This document shows, piece after piece, positions 53,375-62,490 of a stretch of 64,000 nt of DNA (position 1 is the first letter of the stretch; each line of letters opens with the position of its first letter). The notes beneath the pieces are model-generated. The model made no database searches, was not told the DNA's origin, and worked only from the letters and a program-made list of their open reading frames with translations. The translations under genes were made by a program, and so were the position numbers. Source of the DNA: Bacillus altitudinis 41KF2b (GTDB lineage Bacteria > Bacillota > Bacilli > Bacillales > Bacillaceae); the NCBI RefSeq assembly GCF_000691145.1, contig NZ_ASJC01000007.1, positions 1-64,000 of the forward strand. The letters run 5' to 3'.

Positions 53375-54037
53375 TTGAAAAAGAAAAAAACAGGATGTTT
53401 TGCCATTTCAGGCTGTTTCACGATTTTTCTGTTTGTTTGCGTATTAGCGGCCATTGTCATTTCCTTTAATCAAAAGGAGTTAAAAAAGCTGCCGATTGAT
53501 ACGGAATCAATTGTTTTGTCGAGATTGGATGATTACAAACCGCTTGTAGAAACAGAGTTAAGAGATCAAGATTTAGATCAATATACCGCGTTAATTCTCG
53601 GTATGATGTATCAAGAATCAAAAGGCAGAGGCGGAGATCCAATGCAGTCCTCTGAATCTCTTGGTTTGAAACGAAATGAAATCAATGACCCTCAGAAAAG
53701 CATTAAACAAGGAGTCCATCATTTTTCGACTATGTACAAGCATGGGAAGAAAAAAGGCGTTGATTTGGAAACCATTATTCAAAGCTATAACATGGGAATC
53801 GGCTATATTGATTTTGTTGCAAAAAACGGGGGAAAACATTCCGAAAAATTGGCAAAGCAATACTCCAAAAAGCAAGTGAAGCGAAACCCTGAAGTCTATA
53901 CATGCGGGGGCGACAAAGATAACTTCCGCTATCCGTATTGCTACGGTGATTTCACTTATGCTAAAAAAGTAAAAGAAAAAACGAAAACAGTTGAAGAAAA
54001 GATGAAATTGGCTTCATCATCCACACCATCATCGTAA
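53375..54037 (+). CDS. yocA: YocA-like lysozyme-fold cell wall protein
   Basis: 220 residues from a TTG at 53375 preceded by GGGGTG. One N-terminal membrane segment (about 8-28) anchors or exports it. Residues 60-185 form a lysozyme-like (SLT/CwlT-type) muramidase domain: LILGMMYQESKGRGGDPMQS with the catalytic Glu, QSSESLGL, and SYNMGIGYIDFVAKNGGKHS. It likely cleaves peptidoglycan glycan strands at the membrane-wall interface. The arrangement resembles the cell-wall hydrolases of integrative elements, yet no conjugation genes surround it; B. subtilis YocA is similar and also stands alone. Confidence 0.85.
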   Translation: MKKKKTGCFAISGCFTIFLFVCVLAAIVISFNQKELKKLPIDTESIVLSRLDDYKPLVETELRDQDLDQYTALILGMMYQESKGRGGDPMQSSESLGLKRNEINDPQKSIKQGVHHFSTMYKHGKKKGVDLETIIQSYNMGIGYIDFVAKNGGKHSEKLAKQYSKKQVKRNPEVYTCGGDKDNFRYPYCYGDFTYAKKVKEKTKTVEEKMKLASSSTPSS

Positions 54038-54074
54038 AAAAAGCACTTCCGTGAAGGAAATGCTTCAAATTGTT

Positions 54075-54120
54075 GACAAAGGGCTAAAATGAATTTTATT
54101 TTAGCCCTTTGTCTTCTTTT
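54075..54120. terminator. Bidirectional terminator yocA/mmgF
   Basis: ACAAAGGGCTAAAAT / ATTTTAGCCCTTTGT, 15-base perfect stem around GAATTTT. Confidence 0.85.
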
Positions 54121-54124
54121 CATC

Positions 54125-55042
54125 TTATGAATGCTCTTTCCCGATTTCCGGCAGGATCGTTTTGGCTAAATGCTGATCCATTTCTTCATATTCATCATAA
54201 TGAATCGTTTCATATAGCTCTTTTCTCGTTTGCATGTCCTCCAGCATTCCCTGCTGCGTCCCCTTTTCTTTAATCTCTGTAAATAAACGCTCATACGCTT
54301 TTGCAGCAACTCTCAGGGATGTCACTGGATAAATCACCATTTGAAAGCCAAACATAGAAAATTCGTCTGCATGATAATAAGGTGTTTTTCCAAACTCCGT
54401 CATGTTTGCAAGAAGCGGCCCTTTTATATTATTTGAAGCATACGTGAAATCTTCTGCTGTGATCAGCGCTTCAGGAAAAATGGCATCTGCTCCTGCTTCT
54501 AGATAGAGATTAGCCCGGTGAATGACATCCTCCATCCCGTTTACTGACTTCGCATCCGTTCTTGCGATGACGAGAAGTGTAGGTGCCGCTTGTTTGATCG
54601 CTTTGATTTTCGCCATCATGTCTTCTACAGAAACGAGTGATTTTCCGTTTAAATGTCCGCATTTCTTCGGCATTTGCTGATCTTCAATTTGAACAGCCGC
54701 TACCTTGCTCTCAACCATCTCTTTTGCTGCTCTGGCTGCATTTAATACCCCGCCATAGCCAGTATCCATATCAACTAAAAGAGGCAGCTGAGAAGCTCGA
54801 ATGATTTCCTTTGCCTTTTCCGCCATTTCAGTGGAATGAATCATACCGAGGTCAGGAAGCCCTTTGCTTGCGCAAAAAGCGGCACCCGATAAATAAAGCC
54901 CTTTAAATCCCATTTTCCTCGCATAGAGCGCAGACATTCCATCGTGAACGCCTGGAATTTGAAATAAAGCAGATTTGTGCATTTGCTCTTTAAAAGCTGC
55001 GGCTAAGTCAGCTTGACTTACTTCATCATTCACGATCCACAC
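54125..55042 (-). CDS. mmgF: Methylisocitrate lyase
   Basis: 305 residues of the PEP mutase/isocitrate lyase superfamily (TIM barrel). Signatures: DMDTGYGGVLNAARAAKEMV (metal-binding aspartates), QIEDQQMPKKCGHLNGK with the catalytic KKCGH, and IARTDAKSVNGMEDVIHRA. It splits 2-methylisocitrate into succinate and pyruvate, the last step of the methylcitrate cycle that disposes of propionyl-CoA. Start GTG with GGGGGAG five bases upstream, 12 bases after mmgE. Matches B. subtilis MmgF (PrpB, YqiQ). Confidence 0.93.
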   Translation of the reverse strand: MWIVNDEVSQADLAAAFKEQMHKSALFQIPGVHDGMSALYARKMGFKGLYLSGAAFCASKGLPDLGMIHSTEMAEKAKEIIRASQLPLLVDMDTGYGGVLNAARAAKEMVESKVAAVQIEDQQMPKKCGHLNGKSLVSVEDMMAKIKAIKQAAPTLLVIARTDAKSVNGMEDVIHRANLYLEAGADAIFPEALITAEDFTYASNNIKGPLLANMTEFGKTPYYHADEFSMFGFQMVIYPVTSLRVAAKAYERLFTEIKEKGTQQGMLEDMQTRKELYETIHYDEYEEMDQHLAKTILPEIGKEHS

Positions 55043-55054
55043 ACTAGCTCCCCC

Positions 55055-56491
55055 TTATATGACAAATAAGTCCATAAATGCTGGTACTGTCGTTGTTTTT
55101 AATTGATTTGGATTTTGGCAAAGTGAAACAATTTGATCGACTTGTTTTTGTGGAAATCTCGTTTTCAAATGATATACCCATTTCTTTTCAAGCAGCGGGA
55201 TCCCTTCCTGCCTTCTTCTGCGATGACCAAGCGGATATTCAATTTCGATTCGATCTGTCATCGTTCCGTCTTTAAAGAAGATTTGAACACAGTTTGCAAT
55301 TGATCTCTTTTTCGGATCTAAATAGTCTTCTGTATACCGTTTATCTTCTTTCACGATCATTTGATCACGCAAACGGTCAATGAGCGGATTCTGCGCCGTT
55401 TCTTCTTCATAATGATCAGCGGTCAGCTCACCATAGATTAACCCAATGGCTGTAATATACTGCAAGCAATGGTCACGGTCTGCCGGGTTGTAAAGCGGTC
55501 CTTTTTTATCAATAATTCGAATGGCTGATTCATGTGTCGTAATCTCTATCCTGTCAATCTCATCTAAACGGTCTTTTACCGCGTCATGTAGAATGACAGC
55601 GGCCTCAGCGGCAGTTTGCGCATGAAATTCTGCTGGATAAGCAATTTTAAAGAGTACATTTTCGATCACATATGACCCAAGCGGCTGGGCAAGTGTGAGT
55701 GGTTTTCCTTTCATTAACACATCTTCAAACCCCCACTTTTCTGCACTGAGGGGCGTTTGATAGCCCATTTCTCCTTTCAATGTCATCATCGCTAGTCTCA
55801 CTGCACGGCTTGTTGCATCCCCTGCTGCCCATGATTTCCTCGATCCTGTGTTTGGGGCGTGGCGGTACGTTCTAAGCGGTGAATTGTCCACAAATGCTTG
55901 TGATAATACATGCTGCACATCTTCTTTCGTTCCGCCAAGCATTGCACAAACGACTGCACTTGATGCCACCTTGACAAAAAGAACATGATCCAAGCCATTT
56001 CGATTCAAACAATTTTCTAAAGCAAGCACACCTTGTATTTCATGTGCCTTTACAATCGCATGCAGTACGTCATTCATCGAAAGCGGTTCTTCTCCGTTTG
56101 CAAGCCTCGTTCTGCTGATATAATCGCTTACAGCCAATATCCCGCCTAGGTTATCTGAGGGATGCCCCCACTCCTGTGCAAGCCACGTGTCATTATAATC
56201 TAACCAGCGGATCATACATCCTATATTAAACGCCGCTTGAACAGGATCTAATACAAATGAAGTGCCGGGCACTCTTGCTCCGTTAGGGACAACAGTTCCA
56301 GGTACGATGGGTCCAAGATGCTTCGTGCATTCTGGAAAGTTGAGCGCCAGCATTCCGCAGCCGAGTGTATCCATGAGTACATACCGAGCTGTTTCAATGG
56401 CCTCTTTGCTCGTAATTTCTCCATCCACGGCATAAGCTGCGATATCTTCTAATAGTTGATCTGTTTGATTGGCTACTGCTGTTTTATTCAT
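55055..56491 (-). CDS. mmgE: 2-Methylcitrate dehydratase (PrpD/MmgE)
   Basis: 478 residues from the ATG at 56491, whose GGGGGA ribosome site is inside the last codons of mmgD; an earlier ATG at 56497 would sit on that site. PrpD/MmgE family: [40 protein letters not shown], and [36 protein letters not shown]. It dehydrates 2-methylcitrate (and citrate in B. subtilis). It lies between mmgD and mmgF in one operon. Length matches B. subtilis MmgE (472). Confidence 0.92.
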   Translation of the reverse strand: MNKTAVANQTDQLLEDIAAYAVDGEITSKEAIETARYVLMDTLGCGMLALNFPECTKHLGPIVPGTVVPNGARVPGTSFVLDPVQAAFNIGCMIRWLDYNDTWLAQEWGHPSDNLGGILAVSDYISRTRLANGEEPLSMNDVLHAIVKAHEIQGVLALENCLNRNGLDHVLFVKVASSAVVCAMLGGTKEDVQHVLSQAFVDNSPLRTYRHAPNTGSRKSWAAGDATSRAVRLAMMTLKGEMGYQTPLSAEKWGFEDVLMKGKPLTLAQPLGSYVIENVLFKIAYPAEFHAQTAAEAAVILHDAVKDRLDEIDRIEITTHESAIRIIDKKGPLYNPADRDHCLQYITAIGLIYGELTADHYEEETAQNPLIDRLRDQMIVKEDKRYTEDYLDPKKRSIANCVQIFFKDGTMTDRIEIEYPLGHRRRRQEGIPLLEKKWVYHLKTRFPQKQVDQIVSLCQNPNQLKTTTVPAFMDLFVI

Positions 56492-56493
56492 CT

Positions 56494-57636
56494 TCATTCC
56501 CCCGTTTTTCCATCATCATTTGAGACTTTTAATCCTCTTGGTCCTAAATACCTTACTCTCGGTCTAAAAATCCGATTGTGTGAATGCTGCTCGATGACAT
56601 GCGCTGCTAATCCGCTTGCTCTCGCAGCAAAAAAAATCGGTGTATAAAGTGAAATAGGAATACCGAGCACGTAATAAATAGGTGCTGCGTAATAATCAAG
56701 GTTTGGATAGAGGTTTTTCTTTTCTTTCATGTATGCCTCGCCTGCGACGCACATGTCATAAAGCGTCGTGTCTCCTTTTGATTCAGTAAGCGTTTTCAAC
56801 GATCGTTTTAAAAGTGCCGCTCTTGGGTCCATTTTTCTCATGTATACCCGGTGTCCAAAGCCCATCATTTTTTCTTTTGCGGCTAATTTACGTTCGATGA
56901 GCGCAAGGAAACCTTCTGTTGTTTTGCCTTCGAGCAGCATGTGCATGACTGCTTCGTTTGCGCCTCCGTGTAAGTCACCTTTTAATGAAGAAATCGCTCC
57001 AGTAAAAGCACCATACATGTCAGAATGAGTAGATGCAATGACTCTTGCTGCAAATGTTGAATTCGGCAGCTCATGCTCACTATAAAGCGTGAGTGTTTGG
57101 TCAAATGCTTTGATTTCGTCTTGTGCCGGAGTGCGGCCTGTTAACATCGCTAGAAAGTTTTCAGTGTAGGATTTGGTCTGGTCTGGAGTAGGTGTGGTGT
57201 CTTGTGTGAGAATATGATAGCTTCCCGCAACAATCGCTGGTAGCTGGCCAAGTAATCGAACAGCACGCGCTTGTTGGCATGCTTCTGATCGATCATTCAG
57301 TTGTTCATCGTACCCTGCAAGAGCAGATAAACACGTTCTCATGGCATCCATTGGGTGAGTGGTTTTTGGCAGTTTTGTCAAAATGGTTTGAATGGTTGGA
57401 TGTAAGCTTGTTTGTGAGGAAATATCTTGCTGAAATTGGTGATATTCCATTGCATCTGGTAATCTTCCATAAATGAGCAGATAGGCTGTTTCTAAGTACG
57501 TCTTGCTTTGTGCCAGCTCGATGAGGTCATAACCGCGAATCACAATTTCTTCTTGCTGGACATCTAGGAACGAAATTGACGTTTCGCTTGCCACAATGTC
57601 TTCAAGCCCCGGTTTGTACTGCAATTGTTCAGTCAT
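56494..57636 (-). CDS. mmgD: 2-Methylcitrate synthase (citrate synthase family)
   Basis: 380 residues from the ATG at 57636 with CGGGGG seven bases upstream; an adjacent ATG at 57639 is equally possible and the frame is open to 57726. Citrate synthase fold with the catalytic histidines in [13 protein letters not shown] and [18 protein letters not shown] and the catalytic Asp near [18 protein letters not shown]. It condenses propionyl-CoA (or acetyl-CoA) with oxaloacetate. First gene of mmgDEF; B. subtilis has mmgABC (beta-oxidation genes) before it, absent here. Confidence 0.92.
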   Translation of the reverse strand: MTEQLQYKPGLEDIVASETSISFLDVQQEEIVIRGYDLIELAQSKTYLETAYLLIYGRLPDAMEYHQFQQDISSQTSLHPTIQTILTKLPKTTHPMDAMRTCLSALAGYDEQLNDRSEACQQARAVRLLGQLPAIVAGSYHILTQDTTPTPDQTKSYTENFLAMLTGRTPAQDEIKAFDQTLTLYSEHELPNSTFAARVIASTHSDMYGAFTGAISSLKGDLHGGANEAVMHMLLEGKTTEGFLALIERKLAAKEKMMGFGHRVYMRKMDPRAALLKRSLKTLTESKGDTTLYDMCVAGEAYMKEKKNLYPNLDYYAAPIYYVLGIPISLYTPIFFAARASGLAAHVIEQHSHNRIFRPRVRYLGPRGLKVSNDDGKTGE

Positions 57637-57744
57637 CATATAACCCCCGTTTCGTTCAATTGTGTTCTCCAAACGAGCAAACGGCCAGACATGATGTGAT
57701 TCTATAGGTGGGAAGATACCGTGCAAGTCGGATACCCAATTCCC

Positions 57745-57773
57745 ATTTTATCCAAAGCAATTCATCTTGTAAA
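57745..57773 (-). promoter_or_regulatory. Candidate mmgDEF promoter
   Basis: Minus strand -35 TTTACA (57773-57768), 17-base spacer, -10 TAAAAT (57750-57745). This is of sigma-A type; leader about 100 bases. Confidence 0.6.
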
Positions 57774-57777
57774 TAAA

Positions 57778-57806
57778 AGAACGTATGTCCAGATGGACAT
57801 ACGTTA
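57778..57806. terminator. Terminator of yozB
   Basis: ACGTATGTCC-AGAT-GGACATACGT, a perfect 10-base stem, followed on the minus strand by TTCTTTTATTT. Confidence 0.7.
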
Positions 57807-58343
57807 GCTGTAATATGGAGAAATCATAATATATACGATGACACCTGTTAGACTGACATAGAGCCAAAGAGGCATGGTCCATCTGGCAATTTTACGATGA
57901 CGTTCGACTTGCATTTGTGCGCCTCTAAAGAGAGTGATCAGTGCAAGCGGTACAATGACGGCAGATAAGACGATATGTGTGATGAGAATAAAGAAGTAAA
58001 TCGGACGAATGATTCCTTCTCCCCCAAAGTGTGTATCAGCTGCCATTGAATGATACGTCACATACGAAATTAAAAAGACAAGTGTGGTGGAAAAAGCCGC
58101 AAAGATAAATCGTCTATGGGCTTTAATGTTCTTTTGTTTAATCATAATGAGCGCTGAAAGTAAAAAGATAAACGTAAAACTGTTCATCACGGCATTCAGT
58201 AACGGCAGAAATGTAATATCCAGATGACTAAATTTATCTGTTTTTGGCATGAAAAATAATAAAGCAATTAAGCCGTTTATGGCAATTGTTAAAAAGACAA
58301 CAATGCCGGTGAAATTTTTCGGTTTTTGATTCTGTTCGTTCAT
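57804..58343 (-). CDS. yozB: DUF420 membrane protein YozB (CtaM-like)
   Basis: 179 residues from the ATG at 58343 with AGAGAGG nine bases upstream. Five membrane segments; DUF420 signatures include LLNAVMNSFTFIFLLSALIMI, QKNIKAHRRFIFAAFSTT, YVTYHSM and HIVLSAVIVPLALITLFRG with histidines that could bind haem or metal. CtaM of Staphylococcus, of the same family, is needed to mature haem-copper oxidases, so a role in cytochrome oxidase assembly is likely by analogy. Length equals B. subtilis YozB (178). Single gene between mmgD and yocC. Confidence 0.85.
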   Translation of the reverse strand: MNEQNQKPKNFTGIVVFLTIAINGLIALLFFMPKTDKFSHLDITFLPLLNAVMNSFTFIFLLSALIMIKQKNIKAHRRFIFAAFSTTLVFLISYVTYHSMAADTHFGGEGIIRPIYFFILITHIVLSAVIVPLALITLFRGAQMQVERHRKIARWTMPLWLYVSLTGVIVYIMISPYYS

Positions 58344-58547
58344 GTTTGAAAACCTCTCTTTATTAGTTCCGACTAAGAGTATGTTATTTAACTTTCTCTC
58401 TAAAGTCAATGAATTCGCTGTCTTCGTCGAATTTTAGACAAACTTGCCGATTGCCTGCCTTCTAGCGGCTTGAAAGATCCACTCACTTCCTTTAGAATGG
58501 GAATTTGTGTGGTTTTTATCAACTCTTCTATGAAAGGAGCAATAGAC

Positions 58548-59054
58548 TTGTCAATCTTACAGGAAACAACAAAAGATGTGAAGACATTAGAGCAAGAATT
58601 ACAGCAGTTGCAGTTCCAAATGTATCGAATGCAAGAAAATATAAAAGATATTTCAAAAAAAGCAAAGATTATTGGCATTGATCAAGCAAAGGAAGATGAA
58701 TGGATGATCGTCTCTGCAATTGAGAATGCAGAGACGTGCAAAATCATGTTAAGCGATTGTGAAAAAGCTTTTCGCGGACAATCTGATTTTTCCTTAATCG
58801 CGGAATATCCTGAAGAAGGAAAGATTCACATTGCCGATATTAAAGGCCCGCCTGATAATGGCTATGGATCCATCTGTATGAAGCATTTAAAAGAAATCGC
58901 AAGAGAGCAAAACATTCCAGTCATTACTGGGGATCTCGTCAAAAGAGATTGGAATCATGTGGACCGCCTGATTCATTTTTATGAAAAACACCATTTTGAT
59001 GTCCAAATCAATTGGAAAGAGCAAAGCGGAGAAATTTATTGGGTGGACAGCTAA
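58548..59054 (+). CDS. yocC: YocC-like protein of unknown function
   Basis: 168 residues from a TTG at 58548 with GAAAGGAGC seven bases upstream; the frame is open to 58470 but has no other ribosome site. The N-terminal 50 residues form a coiled coil (TTKDVKTLEQELQQLQFQMY...). The rest is an alpha/beta domain ending in SICMKHLKEIAREQNIPVIT and HVDRLIHFYEKHHFDVQINW, which looks like the last part of a GNAT fold, without an obvious acetyl-CoA loop. Cytosolic, no signal peptide. The symbol rests on position and size among the yoc genes. Confidence 0.65.
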   Translation: MSILQETTKDVKTLEQELQQLQFQMYRMQENIKDISKKAKIIGIDQAKEDEWMIVSAIENAETCKIMLSDCEKAFRGQSDFSLIAEYPEEGKIHIADIKGPPDNGYGSICMKHLKEIAREQNIPVITGDLVKRDWNHVDRLIHFYEKHHFDVQINWKEQSGEIYWVDS

Positions 59055-59206
59055 CGACACAAAAACCAGCGTTGAGATGGGCTTATACGCTGGTTTTTGT
59101 CGAAAATGCGAATTTTTCAGAAAAATATGTGTATTTCCGGCCAAAAAAAGGTATAATAAAAGCATCAGGCCGCCACCTGATGCTTTCTTCCAAAAACAAT
59201 AGACTA

Positions 59207-59998
59207 CTAGTTAAGTACTTTCACTTTGACTGATTTTACGCCCCAATTTTTAGCTTGGGATTTGCTTGGTACGTGTACATCAATTTTGTTACCTTTAATT
59301 GCGCCGCCAGTATCTGCTGCGATGGCTTCACCGTAGCCTTCAACATAAACCTTACTTCCTAATGGAATGACATTAGGATCTACTGCGATTACTTTTGCAT
59401 TTGGGTTTTTGTTTAAGTTTACCCCTGTTGCAGTGATACCTGAGATGCCACCATCATTTGCTGTATAAGCCGTAGCCGTTACAGTCATTTCTTTTTGAAC
59501 ACTTTGACTAGCAGAAGATGATTCTGCTTTAGCTGTTTCCTTTTTAGGAGCAGCTTTTTTCGTTGTTTGCTCTTTTTGGACAGGTGCCTGTTTTTGAACA
59601 GGTTCTGAGCTTACCGGAGCTGAGCTTTGACCAGCAACACTTAGTGTTGAACCAATCATAATTATATCTGAGTTTAAGTTATTCCAAGACTTAATATCGC
59701 TAATTGACACATTGAATTTTTGAGCGATTTTCCAGAGGCTGTCCCCCTTCTGGACTTTGTACTGCTCCTGAGTTTTCTCTTTTGAAGAGATTGTCAATTT
59801 ATCTCCTACATAGATCATGTCTGTAGATAAATTGTTCCAACCCTTTAGGTCCTTTAGAGACACATCATTTTTTTGAGAGATTCCCCAAAGTGTATCACCT
59901 TTCTGTACAGTGATTTCCTTTGCAGAAGCTTGCTGTGCTCCTAATGCTGTTGTTGAGATTGCTGCAACAGCAACCAAGGACATAATAGTCTTCTTCAT
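59207..59998 (-). CDS. yocH: LysM/3D-domain cell wall hydrolase YocH
   Basis: 263 residues: signal peptide (1-26, ASA cleavage), two LysM peptidoglycan-binding repeats (about 28-71 and 78-121; GDTLWGISQKNDVSL and GDSLWKIAQKFNVSI), a Ala/Lys/Gln-rich linker, and a C-terminal 3D domain (about 170-263) with the aspartates of VIAVDPNVIPLG, AADTGGAIKG and KIDVHVPS. It is secreted and hydrolyses cell wall; in B. subtilis yocH is activated by WalR. A terminator follows at about 59160-59195 (AGGCCGCCACCTGATGC region is only a weak hairpin). Confidence 0.92.
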   Translation of the reverse strand: MKKTIMSLVAVAAISTTALGAQQASAKEITVQKGDTLWGISQKNDVSLKDLKGWNNLSTDMIYVGDKLTISSKEKTQEQYKVQKGDSLWKIAQKFNVSISDIKSWNNLNSDIIMIGSTLSVAGQSSAPVSSEPVQKQAPVQKEQTTKKAAPKKETAKAESSSASQSVQKEMTVTATAYTANDGGISGITATGVNLNKNPNAKVIAVDPNVIPLGSKVYVEGYGEAIAADTGGAIKGNKIDVHVPSKSQAKNWGVKSVKVKVLN

Positions 59999-60061
59999 AA
60001 AGTAAATCCTCCCTTGTTAGCTTTTTATGGCGGCTAACGAGTGCTATCGTAACATATGTAA

Positions 60062-60078
60062 ATGTCATTTCAATAACA
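60062..60078. promoter_or_regulatory. Possible WalR site upstream of yocH
   Basis: Minus strand TGTTAT-TGAAA-TGACAT fits the WalR pattern TGTWAH-N5-TGTWAH fully in the first half and at four of six positions in the second. Position 64-80 bases before the start is reasonable. Confidence 0.4.
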
Positions 60079-60254
60079 AAACGATATGTTTTAGATTACA
60101 GTTCCTTTACATGAAACATCTCTCTCCATTGGTAAATCAGCCCACTAAACGGCTCAATTCCGCACCATATCAAGGTTTTGTAGGGATGGAAATCATCATG
60201 ATGAAAACGCGTCCAAGTGAAACGAAAAAAATTTATTTTCCTTCTTCAAACTCT

Positions 60255-62036
60255 TTATTTTTTCTCTTTTTCTATAAATAAACGAATTTCTTCTAAAAAA
60301 ACATCTCCATATTTCTCTCTTTTTTGTGCGCCGACACCTTTAATATTTAAAAGTTCTTCTTCTGTTTTAGGCTCTACTGCTGACATTTCCTTCAATGTTT
60401 GATCAGAAAAGACAACAAATGGCGGAACGCCCTGCTCTCTTGCCAACTTCATTCTGACCATTCTTAACTGCTCAAATAATGCATCATTTTCTTGAATAGC
60501 CTCTGCCTTTATCGCCTGCTTTTTATAGACGGTCTCCTGCCCCACTAGCACTTTCTTTCCTTTTTGTGTCACTTTTAGTGTTGGAAAAGCTCCTTCAGAC
60601 ATGTGTAAATACTCTTCTGTAATTAAAAATTCAATGAAATCACTGATATGTTGGGCTGAATGCTGTTTCATTAAAGCATAAGTAGGAAGCCGGTCGAAAC
60701 CAAAATCAAGCACTTTTTTGTTTTTAGAGCCGGCTAATACTTGAGCTATCATCATTTTTCCGAATCGTTCGTTCATTCTAACGGTACACGACAAAACCAT
60801 TTGTGCTTCTCTCGTGACGTCTTCACGCTCTCTCTCGTCTAGACAGTTGCTGCATTTTTGACAAGGGGCACTTGATGATTGGTCAAAGTAATCCATCACA
60901 AATTGCTGAAGGCACTGTTCCGTATGACAGTAGTCTACCATTTGTCTCAACTTGAGCAATTCATGCTGATACCGCAATTCATCTTCTGTTGATTGTTCAA
61001 TGAGGAAGCGCTGCACGCGTACGCCTTGCGGTGAAAACAGCAAAATGCATTCACTTTCAAGCCCGTCTCTCCCGGCACGTCCTGCTTCTTGGTAGTAACT
61101 TTCAATATCTCTTGGAATTTGATGATGAATGACAAAACGTACATTAGACTTATTAATCCCCATACCAAATGCAGATGTAGCTACCATTACTTGAATATCA
61201 TCATTTAAAAAAAGATTTTGCTGTTCTTCTCTGACTTCATCATCTAATCCTCCATGATAAACACCCGCTCTGATTTTTTGCTTTTTTAGACGATGATAAA
61301 TTTGATCTGCTTCTTTTCGTGTGGCTGTATAAATAATGCCTGACTCAAGACTGTTTTTCTTCATATATTGTGTGATGAATTGGTCGCTGTTTTGCCCTTT
61401 CACCACTTGAAAAGACAAATTTTCTCTAGCAAAACCAGTAAAGATTGTTTCTTCTTCGTCCATGCCAAGTTGCTCACATATATCCTGTTGGACCTTCTTT
61501 GTAGCAGTGGCTGTTAATGCTACAATAACAGGCCTATTTGAAAGCTTGTTTACACATTCTTGTATAAAGCGATAGCTCGGTCTAAAATCATGTCCCCACT
61601 CAGATATACAGTGCGCTTCATCAATAGCCATTAAAGGAATCGTCAGTCGATCAAGCAGCTGAAAAAAACGTTCATTTTGTAAGCGTTCAGGGGTGATATA
61701 AAGCAAATCATACTCCCCCTGTTCACATTTTTTCAGCCTTGTATTCATTTCACCTGCTGAAAGTGTACTATTTAAAAAGGACGATCGTATTCCCATCTCA
61801 TTTAACGCATCAACCTGATCTTTCATTAAAGAAATAAGCGGAGATACAACGATTGTCGTTCCTTCCATCATAAGGGCAGGAATCTGGTAGCAAACCGATT
61901 TCCCTCCGCCTGTCGGCATAATGCAGACCGTATCCTTCCGTTTATTCACAATCGATTCAATGGCTTGTTTTTGTCCTTGTCTAAAAGTATCAAAGCCATA
62001 ATATTGTTTAAGAAGTGCTTCTGCTTGTTGTAACAT
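60255..62036 (-). CDS. recQ: ATP-dependent DNA helicase RecQ
   Basis: 593 residues: SF2 helicase core with Walker A MPTGGGKSVCYQ, DEAH box AIDEAHCISEWGHDF, SALTATAT-like motif VALTATATKKV and motif VI YYQEAGRAGRDG; RQC zinc-binding region with C...CQKCSNC; winged helix; and C-terminal HRDC domain (about 510-590). It unwinds DNA 3' to 5' in recombination repair. Length equals B. subtilis RecQ (YocI, 591). It sits between yocH and the 6S-2 RNA gene as in B. subtilis. Start ATG with GGAGAGGGAA upstream. Confidence 0.96.
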   Translation of the reverse strand: MLQQAEALLKQYYGFDTFRQGQKQAIESIVNKRKDTVCIMPTGGGKSVCYQIPALMMEGTTIVVSPLISLMKDQVDALNEMGIRSSFLNSTLSAGEMNTRLKKCEQGEYDLLYITPERLQNERFFQLLDRLTIPLMAIDEAHCISEWGHDFRPSYRFIQECVNKLSNRPVIVALTATATKKVQQDICEQLGMDEEETIFTGFARENLSFQVVKGQNSDQFITQYMKKNSLESGIIYTATRKEADQIYHRLKKQKIRAGVYHGGLDDEVREEQQNLFLNDDIQVMVATSAFGMGINKSNVRFVIHHQIPRDIESYYQEAGRAGRDGLESECILLFSPQGVRVQRFLIEQSTEDELRYQHELLKLRQMVDYCHTEQCLQQFVMDYFDQSSSAPCQKCSNCLDEREREDVTREAQMVLSCTVRMNERFGKMMIAQVLAGSKNKKVLDFGFDRLPTYALMKQHSAQHISDFIEFLITEEYLHMSEGAFPTLKVTQKGKKVLVGQETVYKKQAIKAEAIQENDALFEQLRMVRMKLAREQGVPPFVVFSDQTLKEMSAVEPKTEEELLNIKGVGAQKREKYGDVFLEEIRLFIEKEKK

Positions 62037-62120
62037 CCAATTCCCTCTCCGTCGTTTGTTTTGTCTATTTTAACATACATTTGTCCATCCACATTCGGTC
62101 TGTTCAAAATCGTCTTTTGG

Positions 62121-62160
62121 ACAAAATAAAAAGCCATTTTCCAAAAATGGAAAATGGCTT
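62121..62160 (-). terminator. Terminator downstream of the 6S RNA
   Basis: AAGCCATTTTCCA / TGGAAAATGGCTT, a 13-base perfect stem, followed on the minus strand by TTTATTTTGT. Confidence 0.85.
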
Positions 62161-62167
62161 GAATCAT

Positions 62168-62355
62168 CCTAGGAAAAGCTGCGGATGCCGTAATCTAAGT
62201 AAGAAAGTTTTAAACCACCACTCCTCAAAGTGGGTGTTTGCAGAAACGTTCCTGTCTTCCTCTCGAAGGAGGCGTGACATTCCGGCTTCAATATAAAACT
62301 CCCTATTACAGCTTAAAGGTTAAAACTTAATTAACATTACGCGCATCGCAGCCTT
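62168..62355 (-). ncRNA. bsrB: 6S RNA (6S-2, bsrB)
   Basis: A minus-strand unit with its own promoter and terminator but no reading frame. The 5' part GGCTGCGATGCGCGTAAT pairs with ATTACGGCATCCGCAGC near the 3' end, making the long closing stem of 6S RNA around a large open bubble and an internal arm (CCACTTTGAGGAGTGG forms its tip-like hairpin). B. subtilis has bsrB directly beside yocI (recQ), the same place. 6S RNA mimics an open promoter and binds sigma-A RNA polymerase. Exact ends are estimates; the primary transcript runs to the terminator at about 62125. Confidence 0.85.
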
Positions 62356-62361
62356 TAAACT

Positions 62362-62390
62362 ATACTACACGAAAGTTTATTAAATTTCAA
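62362..62390 (-). promoter_or_regulatory. 6S RNA promoter
   Basis: Minus strand -35 TTGAAA (62390-62385), 17-base spacer, -10 TAGTAT (62367-62362); start expected near 62355. Confidence 0.75.
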
Positions 62391-62447
62391 GATATGTTTT
62401 TTCTAAAAAAATACTCATGTATACAAGATTTTTGTCCATGTAGACGT

Positions 62448-62475
62448 AGGAAAACATTATGTTGAGAAAACATAA
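62448..62475 (-). terminator. Weak terminator of yocK
   Basis: TTATGTT / AACATAA stem followed on the minus strand by TGTTTTCC, 16 bases past the yocK stop. Confidence 0.5.
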
Positions 62476-62490
62476 ATTCCTCTCATCATG

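Larger units (their letters stand above)
62037..62490. other. Intergenic region between recQ and yocK
   Basis: 454 bases without a protein gene. It contains, from right to left on the minus strand, a terminator for yocK (62448-62475), the promoter, body and terminator of the 6S-2 RNA, and the recQ upstream region. Confidence 0.8.

Noticed and set aside
53375..54037. YocA as a sign of an integrative conjugative element
   Set aside because: The muramidase fold is shared with conjugation hydrolases, but no integrase, relaxase, att repeats or T4SS genes are in the window.
61946..62167. 73-codon minus-strand frame over the 6S RNA terminator and the recQ start
   Set aside because: It overlaps recQ in another frame and begins within the 6S 3' region; no ribosome site.
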